Source of the DNA: Bradyrhizobium sp.
Lineage (GTDB): Bacteria; Pseudomonadota; Alphaproteobacteria; Rhizobiales; Xanthobacteraceae
DNA length: 64,000 bases
Reading direction: 5' to 3'
Assembly: GCF_004799405.1 (NCBI RefSeq)
Contig: NZ_SSMW01000002.1
Location: 124,001-188,000, forward strand
Part shown: positions 9,682 through 19,167 of the stretch, in pieces
Layout of the letters: each line of letters begins with the position of its first letter
Position numbering within the stretch: the first letter of the stretch is position 1
Notes under the pieces: generated by a model
What the model saw: the letters and a program-made list of their open reading frames with translations, nothing else
The model's database searches: none
What the model was told of the DNA's origin: nothing
Position numbers and translations under genes: made by a program

Positions 9682-10593
9682 TTAGTCCTTGGCGATCCTC
9701 CGGCAGTGCTCCCACGCCGCCGCCATCAGATTCTCGCTCGCTTCGGGTGTGCGGAAGGCCGAATGCGCCGACAGCGTCACGTTGGGCAGCTTCGTGAGTG
9801 GATGGTCGGCCGGGAGCGGCTCGGTGTTGAAGACGTCGAGCCCGGCATGCTGGATGTGGCCCGATTTCAACGCGGCGATCATGGCGGCCTCATCGACCAT
9901 CGCGGCGCGCGCGGTGTTGACGAGGATGACGCCCGGTCTCATCGCCACGATGCGCGCGCTTGAGAGAAAGCCGCGGGTCTCGTCGTTGAGCAACAGATGC
10001 AGCGAGACGACCTGACTCTCGGCGAGCAGTCTCTCCAGCGTGACGAACTCCACGCCTGTAAAACTCTTCGGCGACCGGTTCCATGCGAGCACGCGCATGC
10101 CGCCGCCAAGCGCGATGCGGGCGACTTCCGAGGCGATCCCGCCGAAGCCGATCAGGCCCAACGTCTTGCCGGTGAGTTGCATGCCGTCCTCGCGCAGCCA
10201 GTTGCCGGCGCGCATCTCGCGGTCCATCTGGGCTAGCCCTCGCGCCGCCGCCCACATCAGCGCGATGGCGCATTCGGCCACCGCGGTGTCGCCGTAGCCC
10301 TTGATCAGATGAACTTCGATACCGAGTTGGCCAAGCTCCTCCGGGTTCATGTAGCTGCGCGCGCCGGTGCCGAGAAACACCACATGCTTGAGGCCAGCGC
10401 AGCGCCGAGCCACATCGGTCGGCAAGGCGGTGTGATCGATCACCACGATCTCCGCGCCGTCGAGCAATGCGGGGATCTGTTCCGCCGCGATATCGGGGTT
10501 GCGGTTGATGTGCACCGGTGGATAGCCGGGCTTGTTGAGCCGTTGAAAAATATCCGCCAGCGATCCGTTGGCATCGACAAAGACTCCGCGCAC
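9682..10593 (-). CDS. D-2-hydroxyacid dehydrogenase
   Basis: A 303-residue NAD-dependent D-2-hydroxyacid dehydrogenase. The dinucleotide motif is GFGGIA (149-154, with alanine at the third glycine), and the catalytic set is R229 (NTARAA), E258 (FNTEP) and H277 (SAHSAF). It interconverts 2-oxoacids and D-2-hydroxyacids; the substrate is unknown. The GTG start at 10593 is firmly supported by AAGGAG at 10600-10605. It follows the M20 hydrolase gene by 18 bases and is likely in the same operon under the LysR regulator. Confidence 0.92.
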   Translation of the reverse strand: MRGVFVDANGSLADIFQRLNKPGYPPVHINRNPDIAAEQIPALLDGAEIVVIDHTALPTDVARRCAGLKHVVFLGTGARSYMNPEELGQLGIEVHLIKGYGDTAVAECAIALMWAAARGLAQMDREMRAGNWLREDGMQLTGKTLGLIGFGGIASEVARIALGGGMRVLAWNRSPKSFTGVEFVTLERLLAESQVVSLHLLLNDETRGFLSSARIVAMRPGVILVNTARAAMVDEAAMIAALKSGHIQHAGLDVFNTEPLPADHPLTKLPNVTLSAHSAFRTPEASENLMAAAWEHCRRIAKD

Positions 10594-10611
10594 TGAAATC
10601 TCCTTAAAAGG

Positions 10612-11862
10612 TCAGGAAGCGACGCCGGCGAGCGCCAGCACCGTATGCATCAATACGTTGGCGCCCGCCGCGCAATCGGCTTGCGTGGCGTCCTCAAGCT
10701 CGTTGTGGCTGACGCCGTCCTTGCAGGGCACGAACACCATCGCCGCGGGAATCCGGGTGTTGAGGTTGCAGGCGTCGTGACCGGCGCCGGAAGTGATGCG
10801 GCGGTGGGAATAGCCAAGCGCCTTGGCGGCGTTCTCCACCGCATCGACCAGTTTCGGATCGAAATGGGTCGGCGGCTTGCGCCAAATCAGGTCGAGCACG
10901 ACCTCGACCTTGCGGCGCGCCGCGATCTCGGCGACGGCTGCGCGCAAGTCCTTGTCGAGCGTGTCCATGATCGCGGCATCGGCGCTGCGGCAATCGACGG
11001 TGAAGGCGATCTCGCCGGGAATGACGTTGCGCGAGGGATTGGCGATGACGGCCTCGCCGATGGTACCGACCGCTTTGGGGCCGTGCTTTCCGGCGATGCG
11101 CTCCATCGCCAGCACGATCTCCGACAAGGTCGCCAGCGCGTCGCGGCGCAGCGGCATCGGTGTCGAGCCGGCATGGCTCTCGAAGCCGGTGATCCTGCCG
11201 TCATACCACAGCACGCCTTGGCCGGAATCGACCACGCCGATGGTCTTGCCCTCGGCTTCGAGGATCGGCCCTTGCTCGATGTGCAGTTCGACGAAGCTGG
11301 TGAATTTCTGCGTGCCTACCGGGCTCGCGCCGCGATAGCCGATGCTGTCGAGCGCCTCGGCCACGGTGACACCTTCGGCGTCCTTGCGCGACAGGATGTC
11401 GTCGGTGGTGAAATCGCCGACATAGGCGGCCGAGGCCATCATCGCCGGCGCAAAGCGCGAGCCTTCCTCGTTGGTCCAGTTGACGATGCAGATCGGCGTT
11501 TCCGTCTCGATCCCGGCGTCGTTCAGCGTGCGGACGACTTCGAGCGCCGCCAGCGTGCCGAGCACGCCGTCGAACTTGCCGCCGGTCGGCTGGGTGTCGA
11601 GATGCGAGCCGAGTCCGATCGGCGGCTTCGTCATGTCGCGTCCCCGGCGCAAGCCAAACATCGAACCGAGCGCATCGACATGCACCTCAAGGCCCGCGGC
11701 CTCGCATGCCCTGCGGAACCAGTCGCGTACCTGCTTGTCTTCGGGGCCGAGCGTCAGCCGCCGCACGCCGCCTTTCAGCGTGGCGCCGAATTTCGCGGTT
11801 TCGTGAATCGTCTCCCAGAGCCGGGCCGAATCGATCTGCAGGTTGGAGGCGATCTTGGTCAT
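10612..11862 (-). CDS. M20 family amidohydrolase (N-carbamoyl-amino-acid hydrolase / allantoate amidohydrolase type)
   Basis: A 416-residue metal-dependent amidohydrolase. Metal ligands expected in the hydantoinase/carbamoylase group are visible in order: GSHLDTQ, GGKFDG, WTNEEGSRF, ELHIEQGP and the C-terminal VSHNELE. Such enzymes remove a carbamoyl group from N-carbamoyl amino acids, allantoate or ureidoglycolate. The start at 11862 is chosen because the residues before it in the longer frame (from 11904) overlap the LysR 3' end. It lies between the LysR gene upstream and the D-hydroxyacid dehydrogenase downstream, all on one strand. Confidence 0.9.
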   Translation of the reverse strand: MTKIASNLQIDSARLWETIHETAKFGATLKGGVRRLTLGPEDKQVRDWFRRACEAAGLEVHVDALGSMFGLRRGRDMTKPPIGLGSHLDTQPTGGKFDGVLGTLAALEVVRTLNDAGIETETPICIVNWTNEEGSRFAPAMMASAAYVGDFTTDDILSRKDAEGVTVAEALDSIGYRGASPVGTQKFTSFVELHIEQGPILEAEGKTIGVVDSGQGVLWYDGRITGFESHAGSTPMPLRRDALATLSEIVLAMERIAGKHGPKAVGTIGEAVIANPSRNVIPGEIAFTVDCRSADAAIMDTLDKDLRAAVAEIAARRKVEVVLDLIWRKPPTHFDPKLVDAVENAAKALGYSHRRITSGAGHDACNLNTRIPAAMVFVPCKDGVSHNELEDATQADCAAGANVLMHTVLALAGVAS

Positions 11863-11900
11863 GGAGTTATTCCGTCGGGCACGCGCGCACGCGATCGTTT

Positions 11901-12815
11901 TCAATGACGCGCTTGCAGCGGCGCGTCAATAACGCTTCCCTGCGCCAGCGAGGCGGCGAGTTCGGCCACGCGCTCGACCGCCACGGTGTCGGGCGAAGCC
12001 AGCCAGCTTGCCGAGAACGTCAGCAGCGGTATCTGCAGATTGGTCGACAGTAATTGCAGCCGACCGTCGGCCATTTCGTTCTCGACGATCGCGGTCGGGA
12101 TCACGGCAATGCCGAGGCCTTCGATCGCCATGTGGATCACGGTCGCCAGCGAGGCGCTGGCGTGCAGCCGCATCGGCGGCAGGTCCGGGCGGTTGAACAG
12201 CGAGCGCACGATTTCATAGGGCTGGGTCCTGCGCGGAAAAGTGATGATCGGAAATTTCGCGAGGTCATGCACCGTCAGCCGTCCCTTGCCCAATCCAAGC
12301 GCGGGACTGGCGAGAAAACCCACGGGATAGTCGCACAGCACCCGGTTGCTGACGTTCGGCGCCGTCAGCGGTCCGAGCAGGAGTGCTAGCTCGATTTCCT
12401 GCGCCAGCAGCCGGGTCCGCAAATTCGAGGTGATGTCGACCTCGATTTCGAGCGACAGATTAGGATAGGCGCGATTGACGCTCTTGATCAATTGCGAGAG
12501 CCAGGTGTGGACGATGGTTTCGGCGACGCCGAGCCGCAATACGCCGCGCATCGCCGAGCGGTCGCCGACTGCGGCCAGCATTTCCGAGCGCAGGCCGATC
12601 AGCTTCTCGGCATAGACCATCATCTGCCGCCCGCCGGGCGTCGGCAGCACCATGCGCCGGTCGCGCTGCAATAGCCGAATCCCGACCTCGCGTTCGAGTT
12701 GCGCAATCCGCTGCGAGATCGCAGGCTGGGTGGTGTTGAGCTTCTGGGCCGCGCCCCGAAAACTGCCGAGCGTCACGACCCACATAAAGGTCTCGATTGC
12801 CTTGAAGTCAGCCAT
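11901..12815 (-). CDS. LysR family transcriptional regulator
   Basis: A 304-residue LysR regulator. The N-terminal winged helix-turn-helix spans about residues 1-60 (FRGAAQKLNTTQPAISQRI is the recognition region), followed by a periplasmic-binding-type effector domain of about 90-290. It is divergent from the DUF1445 gene and heads the operon with the M20 hydrolase and hydroxyacid dehydrogenase. A T-N11-A dyad at 12836-12852, in the shared control region, is its most likely binding site. The effector is unknown but is probably a substrate or product of the flanking enzymes. Confidence 0.95.
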   Translation of the reverse strand: MADFKAIETFMWVVTLGSFRGAAQKLNTTQPAISQRIAQLEREVGIRLLQRDRRMVLPTPGGRQMMVYAEKLIGLRSEMLAAVGDRSAMRGVLRLGVAETIVHTWLSQLIKSVNRAYPNLSLEIEVDITSNLRTRLLAQEIELALLLGPLTAPNVSNRVLCDYPVGFLASPALGLGKGRLTVHDLAKFPIITFPRRTQPYEIVRSLFNRPDLPPMRLHASASLATVIHMAIEGLGIAVIPTAIVENEMADGRLQLLSTNLQIPLLTFSASWLASPDTVAVERVAELAASLAQGSVIDAPLQARH

Positions 12816-12835
12816 GCATCCGTCGCCCGCAGATT

Positions 12836-12884
12836 GATAAATCTGATTTATCGATCTTGATTAAAAACAACGATTAGACATTAT
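12836..12884 (+). promoter_or_regulatory. LysR-type operator and putative promoter for the DUF1445 gene
   Basis: Perfect dyad GATAAAT-CTG-ATTTATC (12836-12852), which contains the T-N11-A pattern (T12838, A12850) bound by LysR proteins. Just downstream are a plausible -35 TTGATT (12857-12862) and -10 CATTAT (12879-12884), 16 bases apart. An operator directly upstream of the -35 of a divergent gene is the usual activation layout. The A+T richness stands out from the surrounding sequence. Confidence 0.5.
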
Positions 12885-12934
12885 GGTAGCCATATGTGCC
12901 ATTCTGTGTCGAGCAAAATACAGCGGGATCGATC

Positions 12935-13759
12935 ATGATCAGCCTGGCGAGAACGGAACGGCTTTCGGATCGCGCGGACACCGGACTGCCGCCAAGCGTC
13001 GCCGCCCGCCATGCCTGCCGTGCCGGCATGGCGTCGAGCACGGCGGGGGTCGCCAACGGTTTCGTCCAGGGCAATCTCGCCATCCTGCCGGAAAAACTCG
13101 CGGCATCATTTCACCGGTTTTGCCAGCTCAATCCCAAACCATGTCCCGTGATCGGCATGTCCGACGTCGGCGATCCCAGGATTCCCTCGCTCGGGATCGA
13201 TCTCGATATCCGCACCGATTTGCCGCGCTACCGCGTCTGGCGCGACGGCGAGGTGGTGGAAGAGCCGACCGATATCATGGCGCATTGGCGCGACGATCTG
13301 GTCGCGTTCGTGCTCGGCTGTTCGTTCTCGTTTGAAGAAGCGCTGATGGCGGAGGACCTGCCGATCCGTCACATCGAACGCAAGGTGCGCGTGCCGATGT
13401 ATCGTACCAATATCGCCTGCGCGCCCTCCGGGCCGTTCGCCGGCCCGATGGTGGTGTCGATGCGGCCGCTTAAGCCGGCCGACGCGATCCGAGCGGTGCA
13501 GATCACCTCGCGCTTTCCGTCGGTCCATGGCGCGCCGGTTCATCTCGGCCATCCGCATTCGATCGGCATCGCCGATATCGCCAAACCCGACTACGGCGAC
13601 CCGGTGCCGGTCGAGGCGGATGAAATTCCGGTATTCTGGGCCTGCGGCGTGACACCGCAGGCGGTGATTGCGGCGGCGAAGCTGCCGTTTGCCATTACGC
13701 ATGCGCCCGGACTGATGCTGGTGACGGACTTGAAGAACAAGCAACTGGCTGTGCTTTAA
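12935..13759 (+). CDS. DUF1445 family putative hydro-lyase (D-glutamate cyclase-like)
   Basis: A 274-residue protein of the DUF1445 family, often annotated as putative hydro-lyase and related to the mammalian D-glutamate cyclase, which links D-glutamate and 5-oxo-D-proline. Family-like segments are [23 protein letters not shown], the SFSFEEAL stretch, YRTNIAC and the C-terminal FWACGVTPQ with ITHAPG. Length fits the family. ATG 12935 is preferred over a GTG at 12896; GGGA precedes it. It is divergent from the LysR gene, implying shared control with the carbamoylase operon. Confidence 0.88.
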   Translation: MISLARTERLSDRADTGLPPSVAARHACRAGMASSTAGVANGFVQGNLAILPEKLAASFHRFCQLNPKPCPVIGMSDVGDPRIPSLGIDLDIRTDLPRYRVWRDGEVVEEPTDIMAHWRDDLVAFVLGCSFSFEEALMAEDLPIRHIERKVRVPMYRTNIACAPSGPFAGPMVVSMRPLKPADAIRAVQITSRFPSVHGAPVHLGHPHSIGIADIAKPDYGDPVPVEADEIPVFWACGVTPQAVIAAAKLPFAITHAPGLMLVTDLKNKQLAVL

Positions 13760-13843
13760 TGAGCAGCCATTGCCGTTCTTTGAGGCTTTACCGTCTCCTT
13801 CAATCGTTTCATCGATAGAAACAGATCAACAGAGGATATCGCA

Positions 13844-15088
13844 ATGACCGTCACCCGCCGAAACGTATTGCTTGGAGCTACCGCCACCGCAGCGCTGTTG
13901 CCGATCGCGGCCCGCGCCCAAACCGCCGAAGTGGTGATCGGTATCATCTATCCGTTTTCCGGCGCCAGCGCCCAACAGGGCGTCGATGCCCAGAAGGCGT
14001 ATGAGATCGCGGCGGAAATCATCAACAACAAATACGATTTCGATCTGCCGCTGGCAAAGGACGCGGGTTTAGCCGGCCTCGGCGGCGCCAAAATTCGGCT
14101 GGTTTTCGCCGACCACCAGGCCGATCCGCAAAAGGGCCGCGCCGAGACTGAACGCCTGATCACGCAGGAAAAGGTCTGCGCCGTCATCGGCACCTATCAG
14201 AGCGCGGTCGCGGTTACCGTCAGCCAGATTTGCGAGCGCTATTCGATCCCGTTCATATCGGCGGACAATTCCTCGCCGAGCCTGCATCGCCGCGGTCTGA
14301 AATTCTATTTCCGCGCCGCGCCGCATGACGAGATGTATTCCGCCGCGATGTTCGACTTCTTCGATGCCATGAAGAAGAAAGGCACCAGGATCGAGACGCT
14401 GTCGCTGTTCCACGAGGACACCATCTTCGGTACCGATTCCGGCAACGCCCAGCTCAAGCTGGCGGGCGATCGGGGCTACAAGGTGCTGGCCGACATCAAA
14501 TACCGCTCCAATTCGCCGTCGCTGTCGGCCGAAGTGCAGCAGCTCAAGGCCGCCAACGCCGACGTGCTGATGCCCTCGAGCTACACCACCGACGGCATCC
14601 TCCTGGTGAAGACCATGGCCGAACTCGGCTACAAGCCCAACGCCATCGTCGCGCAGGACGCCGGCTTTTCCGAAAAGGCGCTGTACGATGCGGTCGGCGA
14701 CAAGCTCGAAGGCGTGATCTCGCGCGGCACCTTTTCGCTCGATCTGGCCACCAAGCGGCCGATGGTCGGCAAGATCAACGCCATGTTCAAGGAAAAGTCC
14801 GGCAAGGATTTCAACGACCTCACGTCGCGGCAATTCATGGGCCTGATCGTGATGGCCGACGCCATCAATCGCGCCAAGTCCACCGACGGAGACAAGATTC
14901 GCGAGGCACTCGTAGCGACCGATATCCCGGGCGAGCAGACCATCATGCCGTGGAAACGCATCAAGTTCGACGAGATGGGCCAGAACAACGATGCCGATCC
15001 GGTGCTGCTGCAATATGTCGGCGGCAAATTCGTCACCATCGCCCCGCCGCAAGCCGCGGTCGCCGAAGCCGTCTGGCCGATGAAGTAA
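13844..15088 (+). CDS. ABC transporter substrate-binding protein, branched-chain amino acid type (Tat signal)
   Basis: A 414-residue periplasmic binding protein of the LivJ/LivK class (peripla_BP_6). It begins with a twin-arginine signal (TRRNVLLG, arginines 5-6) and a likely cleavage after A25 (AARA), so it appears to be exported folded. The mature protein starts with VVIGIIYPFSG, as usual in this family. GAGGA lies shortly upstream of the start. It heads a five-gene importer operon. The ligand is not readable; the threonate enzymes after the operon make a sugar acid one possibility. Confidence 0.93.
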   Translation: MTVTRRNVLLGATATAALLPIAARAQTAEVVIGIIYPFSGASAQQGVDAQKAYEIAAEIINNKYDFDLPLAKDAGLAGLGGAKIRLVFADHQADPQKGRAETERLITQEKVCAVIGTYQSAVAVTVSQICERYSIPFISADNSSPSLHRRGLKFYFRAAPHDEMYSAAMFDFFDAMKKKGTRIETLSLFHEDTIFGTDSGNAQLKLAGDRGYKVLADIKYRSNSPSLSAEVQQLKAANADVLMPSSYTTDGILLVKTMAELGYKPNAIVAQDAGFSEKALYDAVGDKLEGVISRGTFSLDLATKRPMVGKINAMFKEKSGKDFNDLTSRQFMGLIVMADAINRAKSTDGDKIREALVATDIPGEQTIMPWKRIKFDEMGQNNDADPVLLQYVGGKFVTIAPPQAAVAEAVWPMK

Positions 15089-15112
15089 GCGGATCGCGCG
15101 GGGGCGGGGGCC

Positions 15113-15991
15113 GTGACAGCCGAGACCATCATCCAGAGTCTCGCCAGCGGCCTCTTGATGGGACTGCTCTACGGCCTGATCGCGGTGGGGCTGGCACTGA
15201 TCTTCGGCCTGATGGACGTCGTGAACTTCGCCCACGGCGAGTTCCTGATGATCGCGATGTACGCGACGTTCTTTCTGTTCGCGTTCTTTGCCATCGATCC
15301 GTTGCTGGCAGCGCCATTGGTCGCGGCGGCGCTGTTCGTATTCGGCGCGGTGGTTTATCTCCTGATCGTGCGCTTTGCGGTCAGGGCGAAAGCCAATGCC
15401 GGCATGGTGCAGATCTTCTCCACCTTCGGGCTCGCCATCGTCATGCGCGGCCTCGCGCAGTTTTTCTTCACGCCGGACTATCGCAGCGTCACCCATTCAT
15501 GGTTGGGCGGCAAAACAATATCGATCGCCGGCATCTTCCTGCCGGTGCCGCAACTGGTCGGGGCGCTGGTGTCGATCGCGGCCTTCGCCGCGCTTTATTT
15601 TTTCATCAACCGCACCGATTTCGGCCGCGCCCTTGAAGCGACGCGCGAGGACGCCGGCGCCGTGGCGCTGGTCGGCATCGACAAGAACAAGGTGTTTGCG
15701 CTGGGCTGGGGACTTGGCGCGGCGCTGGTCGGGCTCGCCGGCGCGATCATGGCGGTGTTCTTCTACATCTACCCCGACGTCGGCGCCTCGTTCGCGCTGA
15801 TTGCCTATGTCACGGTGGCGCTCGGCGGCTTCGGCAGCGTGTTCGGGGCCTTTGCCGGCGGCATCGTCGTCGGCCTGGTCGAAGCTTCCACCGCACTGAT
15901 CCTGCCGCCGTCGCTGAAGTCGGTCGGCATCTACGCGGTCTATCTGCTGGTGGTCTTCATCCGGCCGCGTGGCCTGTTCGGGTCGATCTGA
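15113..15991 (+). CDS. ABC transporter permease, LivH family
   Basis: A 292-residue inner-membrane permease of the branched-chain amino acid importer class, with about eight hydrophobic segments. The family opening GLLMGLLYGLIAVGLALIFG and the following NFAHGEFLM motif are typical of LivH. The start is a GTG at 15113, preceded only by a G-rich stretch, so it may depend on coupling to the binding-protein gene 24 bases upstream. The stop overlaps the start of the next gene by one base. Confidence 0.93.
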   Translation: MTAETIIQSLASGLLMGLLYGLIAVGLALIFGLMDVVNFAHGEFLMIAMYATFFLFAFFAIDPLLAAPLVAAALFVFGAVVYLLIVRFAVRAKANAGMVQIFSTFGLAIVMRGLAQFFFTPDYRSVTHSWLGGKTISIAGIFLPVPQLVGALVSIAAFAALYFFINRTDFGRALEATREDAGAVALVGIDKNKVFALGWGLGAALVGLAGAIMAVFFYIYPDVGASFALIAYVTVALGGFGSVFGAFAGGIVVGLVEASTALILPPSLKSVGIYAVYLLVVFIRPRGLFGSI

Positions 15992-16971
15992 TGGACATGC
16001 CGTTCGCCACGCGCCGCCGCCGCGACCTGATCGTCGCAGCCTGTCTGGCGGTGATCGCGGCCTTGGTGCCGTTGTTCGTCAAGGACGTCTACGTCCAGAA
16101 CATCATGGTGCTGACGCTGATGTATGCGGCGCTGTCGCAGAGCTGGAATATCCTCAGCGGCTATTGCGGGCAAATCTCGCTAGGCCATGCGCTTTATTTC
16201 GGGCTCGGCGCCTACACCACCGCCATTCTCTTCACCAAATTCGGCGTGCTGCCGTGGTTCGGCATGCTCGGCGGCGGCCTGATCTCGGCCGTGATCGCGA
16301 TGGCGCTCGGCTATCCCTGTTTTCGCCTGCGCGGACATTACTTCGTCATCGCCACCATCGTCATTGCCGAAATCGCGTTGTTGTTGTTCCAGAACTGGAA
16401 CTGGGCCGGGGCGGCACTCGGCATCGATATTCCCGTCCGCCACGATAGCTGGCTCAATTTTCAGTTCACCCGCAGCAAGCTTCCCTATTTCTATTTTGCC
16501 CTCGCGCTGGCCTGTGTCGCGTGGCTCGTGACCTGGTGGCTGGAAGATTCCAAATGGGGCTATTGGTGGCGCGCTGTCAAAGACAACCCGGACGCCGCCG
16601 AAAGCCTCGGTGTGGTCGTGTTCAATTCCAAGATGGGGGCTGCCGCGGTCTCGGCCTTTCTCACCGCGGTCGGCGGCAGCTTCTACGCGCAATTCGTGTC
16701 CTACATCGACCCCGAAAGCGTCATGGGCTTCCAGTTCTCGCTGCTAATGGCGCTGCCCGCGGTGCTCGGCGGCATCGGCACGCTGTGGGGACCGGTGCTG
16801 GGTGCCGTCATCCTGATCCCGCTCACGGAGCTGACGCGTTCCTTCATCGGCGGCTCCGGCCGCGGCGTCGACCTGATCGTCTACGGTACGCTGATCGTGC
16901 TGATCTCGCTGGCGCGCCCGGAGGGATTGGTCGGACTGTTCTCGCGCCGGCGCAAGGCGATGGTCCGATGA
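15991..16971 (+). CDS. ABC transporter permease, LivM family
   Basis: A 326-residue second permease. LivM landmarks are the LSGYCGQISLGHA motif near residue 55 and the late ALPAVLGGIGTLWGP segment that contacts the ATPase. It starts within the stop of the LivH-type gene (TGATG) and its own stop overlaps the next start (ATGA), so the genes are translationally coupled. Confidence 0.93.
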   Translation: MDMPFATRRRRDLIVAACLAVIAALVPLFVKDVYVQNIMVLTLMYAALSQSWNILSGYCGQISLGHALYFGLGAYTTAILFTKFGVLPWFGMLGGGLISAVIAMALGYPCFRLRGHYFVIATIVIAEIALLLFQNWNWAGAALGIDIPVRHDSWLNFQFTRSKLPYFYFALALACVAWLVTWWLEDSKWGYWWRAVKDNPDAAESLGVVVFNSKMGAAAVSAFLTAVGGSFYAQFVSYIDPESVMGFQFSLLMALPAVLGGIGTLWGPVLGAVILIPLTELTRSFIGGSGRGVDLIVYGTLIVLISLARPEGLVGLFSRRRKAMVR

Positions 16972-17682
16972 CGCACTTGTTGGAAACGCGCGGCGTCTGG
17001 CAGCGTTTCGGCGGCCTGATCGCCAACAGCGACATCTCGATTTCGGTAGGGCGCGGCGAGATCGTCGGCTTGATCGGTCCCAACGGCGCCGGCAAGTCGA
17101 CGCTGTTCAACCTGATCGCCGGCGTGCTGCCGCCAACCCAGGGCTCGATTCTGTTCAACGGCGAAGACGTTACCGCTATGCCGGCGGCGGAGCGCTGTCA
17201 GCGTGGCATCGGGCGCACCTTCCAGGTGGTCAAAAGCTTCGAAACCATGACGGTAATCGACAATGTCATCGTCGGCGCGCTGATCCGCACCACCATCATG
17301 CGCGAGGCGCGCCGCAAGGCCTACGAGGTGCTGGAGTTCGCCGGCCTTGCCGGGCGCGCCGACGCTCTCGCCAGCGAGTTGATCCCGTCGGAAAAGCGCC
17401 GGCTCGAGGTCGCCCGTGCGCTGGCGACCGAGCCGAAGCTGCTGCTGCTCGATGAAGTGCTGACGGGACTGACGCCGATCGAGGCGCAGACCGGCGTCGA
17501 ACTGGTGCGCCGGGTCCGCGCCACCGGCGTCACCGTGCTGATGGTCGAGCATGTGATGGAAATCGTGATGCCGCTGGTCGACCGCGCCATCGTGCTCGAT
17601 CTCGGCAAGGTGCTGGTCGAGGGCAAGCCGGCCGATATCGTCCGCGATCCGAAAGTCATCAGCGCCTATCTTGGGGACCGTC

Positions 17683-17699
<17 letters not shown>
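16968..17699 (+). CDS. ABC transporter ATP-binding protein, LivG family
   Basis: A 243-residue ATPase. Walker A is GPNGAGKST, the Q-loop region GIGRTFQVV follows, and Walker B is LLLLDEVL with the D-loop GLTP. The position before the Walker B segment, where LSGGQ is expected, reads LIPSEKRRLEVARAL, a shortened signature of a kind seen in some LivG proteins. Start is the ATG inside the ATGA overlap with the upstream permease. Confidence 0.92.
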
Positions 17700-18387
<688 letters not shown>

Positions 18388-18390
18388 TCG

Positions 18391-19062
18391 CTAGGGCGTC
18401 TGCGGGTGATCGTGATGCTCCGGCAATTCCAGCCCAAACACCTTCGACAGCTCCGCCACTTGCGCCGGCGTCAGATAACGCGGGTTGAGCCCGCGCAGCA
18501 GCAGATACAATTTTGCGGTCTCTTCCAGTTCCTCGATCGCATACACTGCGCTCTCCAGCGTCTCGCTGGCGACCACCGGGCCGTGATTGGCCAACAATAC
18601 CGAGGCATATTTCCCGGCGAGACCCTTGATCGCACCGGCGACCGCGGGATCGCCGGGCCGATAATACGGTACCAGCGCCGTTGAGCCGCAGCGCATCAGG
18701 TAATAGGCCGTCATCGGCGGCAGTGCGGCGCGTGAATCGATTTCCGGCAACATCGACAGCGCCACCGAATGCGTCGAATGCAGATGCACTACCGCGCGCG
18801 CGGTGGTGCGGGTCTGGTACAGCGCGGTATGCAGCGGCACTTCCTTGGTCGGGGCATCGCCGGAGACGAGCTTTCCGTTCGGGTCGAGCCGCGACAGCCG
18901 CGCCGGGTCGAGTGAGCCGAGCGAGGCATTGGTCGGCGTCACCAGCCAGCCGCCGTCTTCCAGCGTGACGCTGATATTGCCCGAGGAGCCCGGCGTCAGC
19001 CCGCGCTCGAACAGCGAGCGGCCAAGGCGGCAGATTTCCTCGCGGAGTCTGGTTTCATTCAT
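18391..19062 (-). CDS. otnC: 3-oxo-tetronate 4-phosphate decarboxylase (class II aldolase)
   Basis: A 223-residue class II aldolase/adducin protein. The GSSGNIS phosphate loop is near residue 26, the catalytic glutamate is in TKEVPLH, and zinc ligands are in HLHSTH and the later NHGPVV. Alone, this fold could be a fuculose-phosphate-type aldolase. Its position beside LtnD, OtnI and OtnK makes OtnC the best reading: it decarboxylates 3-oxo-tetronate 4-phosphate to dihydroxyacetone phosphate. It is divergent from ltnD, unlike the usual single operon, and converges on the ABC importer operon. Confidence 0.85.
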   Translation of the reverse strand: MNETRLREEICRLGRSLFERGLTPGSSGNISVTLEDGGWLVTPTNASLGSLDPARLSRLDPNGKLVSGDAPTKEVPLHTALYQTRTTARAVVHLHSTHSVALSMLPEIDSRAALPPMTAYYLMRCGSTALVPYYRPGDPAVAGAIKGLAGKYASVLLANHGPVVASETLESAVYAIEELEETAKLYLLLRGLNPRYLTPAQVAELSKVFGLELPEHHDHPQTP

Positions 19063-19167
19063 AGGCAGCTTTCTTGGGCAGCTTCCTTGGGTCGAGTTGT
19101 CCCATGCTTTGGCAGCGCGGCCAAGCCGTGTTATCCAGAGCCCAACAACGAAAACAGGAAACGCCGC

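Noticed and set aside
10645..11907. 420-codon plus-strand frame opposite the M20 hydrolase
   Set aside because: No domain is recognisable, and the metal ligands of the M20 enzyme are all in the minus-strand frame.
13806..13822. Dyad GTTTC...GAAAC before the first ABC binding-protein gene, as an operator
   Set aside because: Only five-base arms around a central ATCGAT; too short to call without a second copy or an adjacent regulator.
14069..15496. 475-codon minus-strand frame opposite the ABC binding protein
   Set aside because: Composition typical of antisense reading; the plus strand carries a Tat signal and a complete binding-protein fold.
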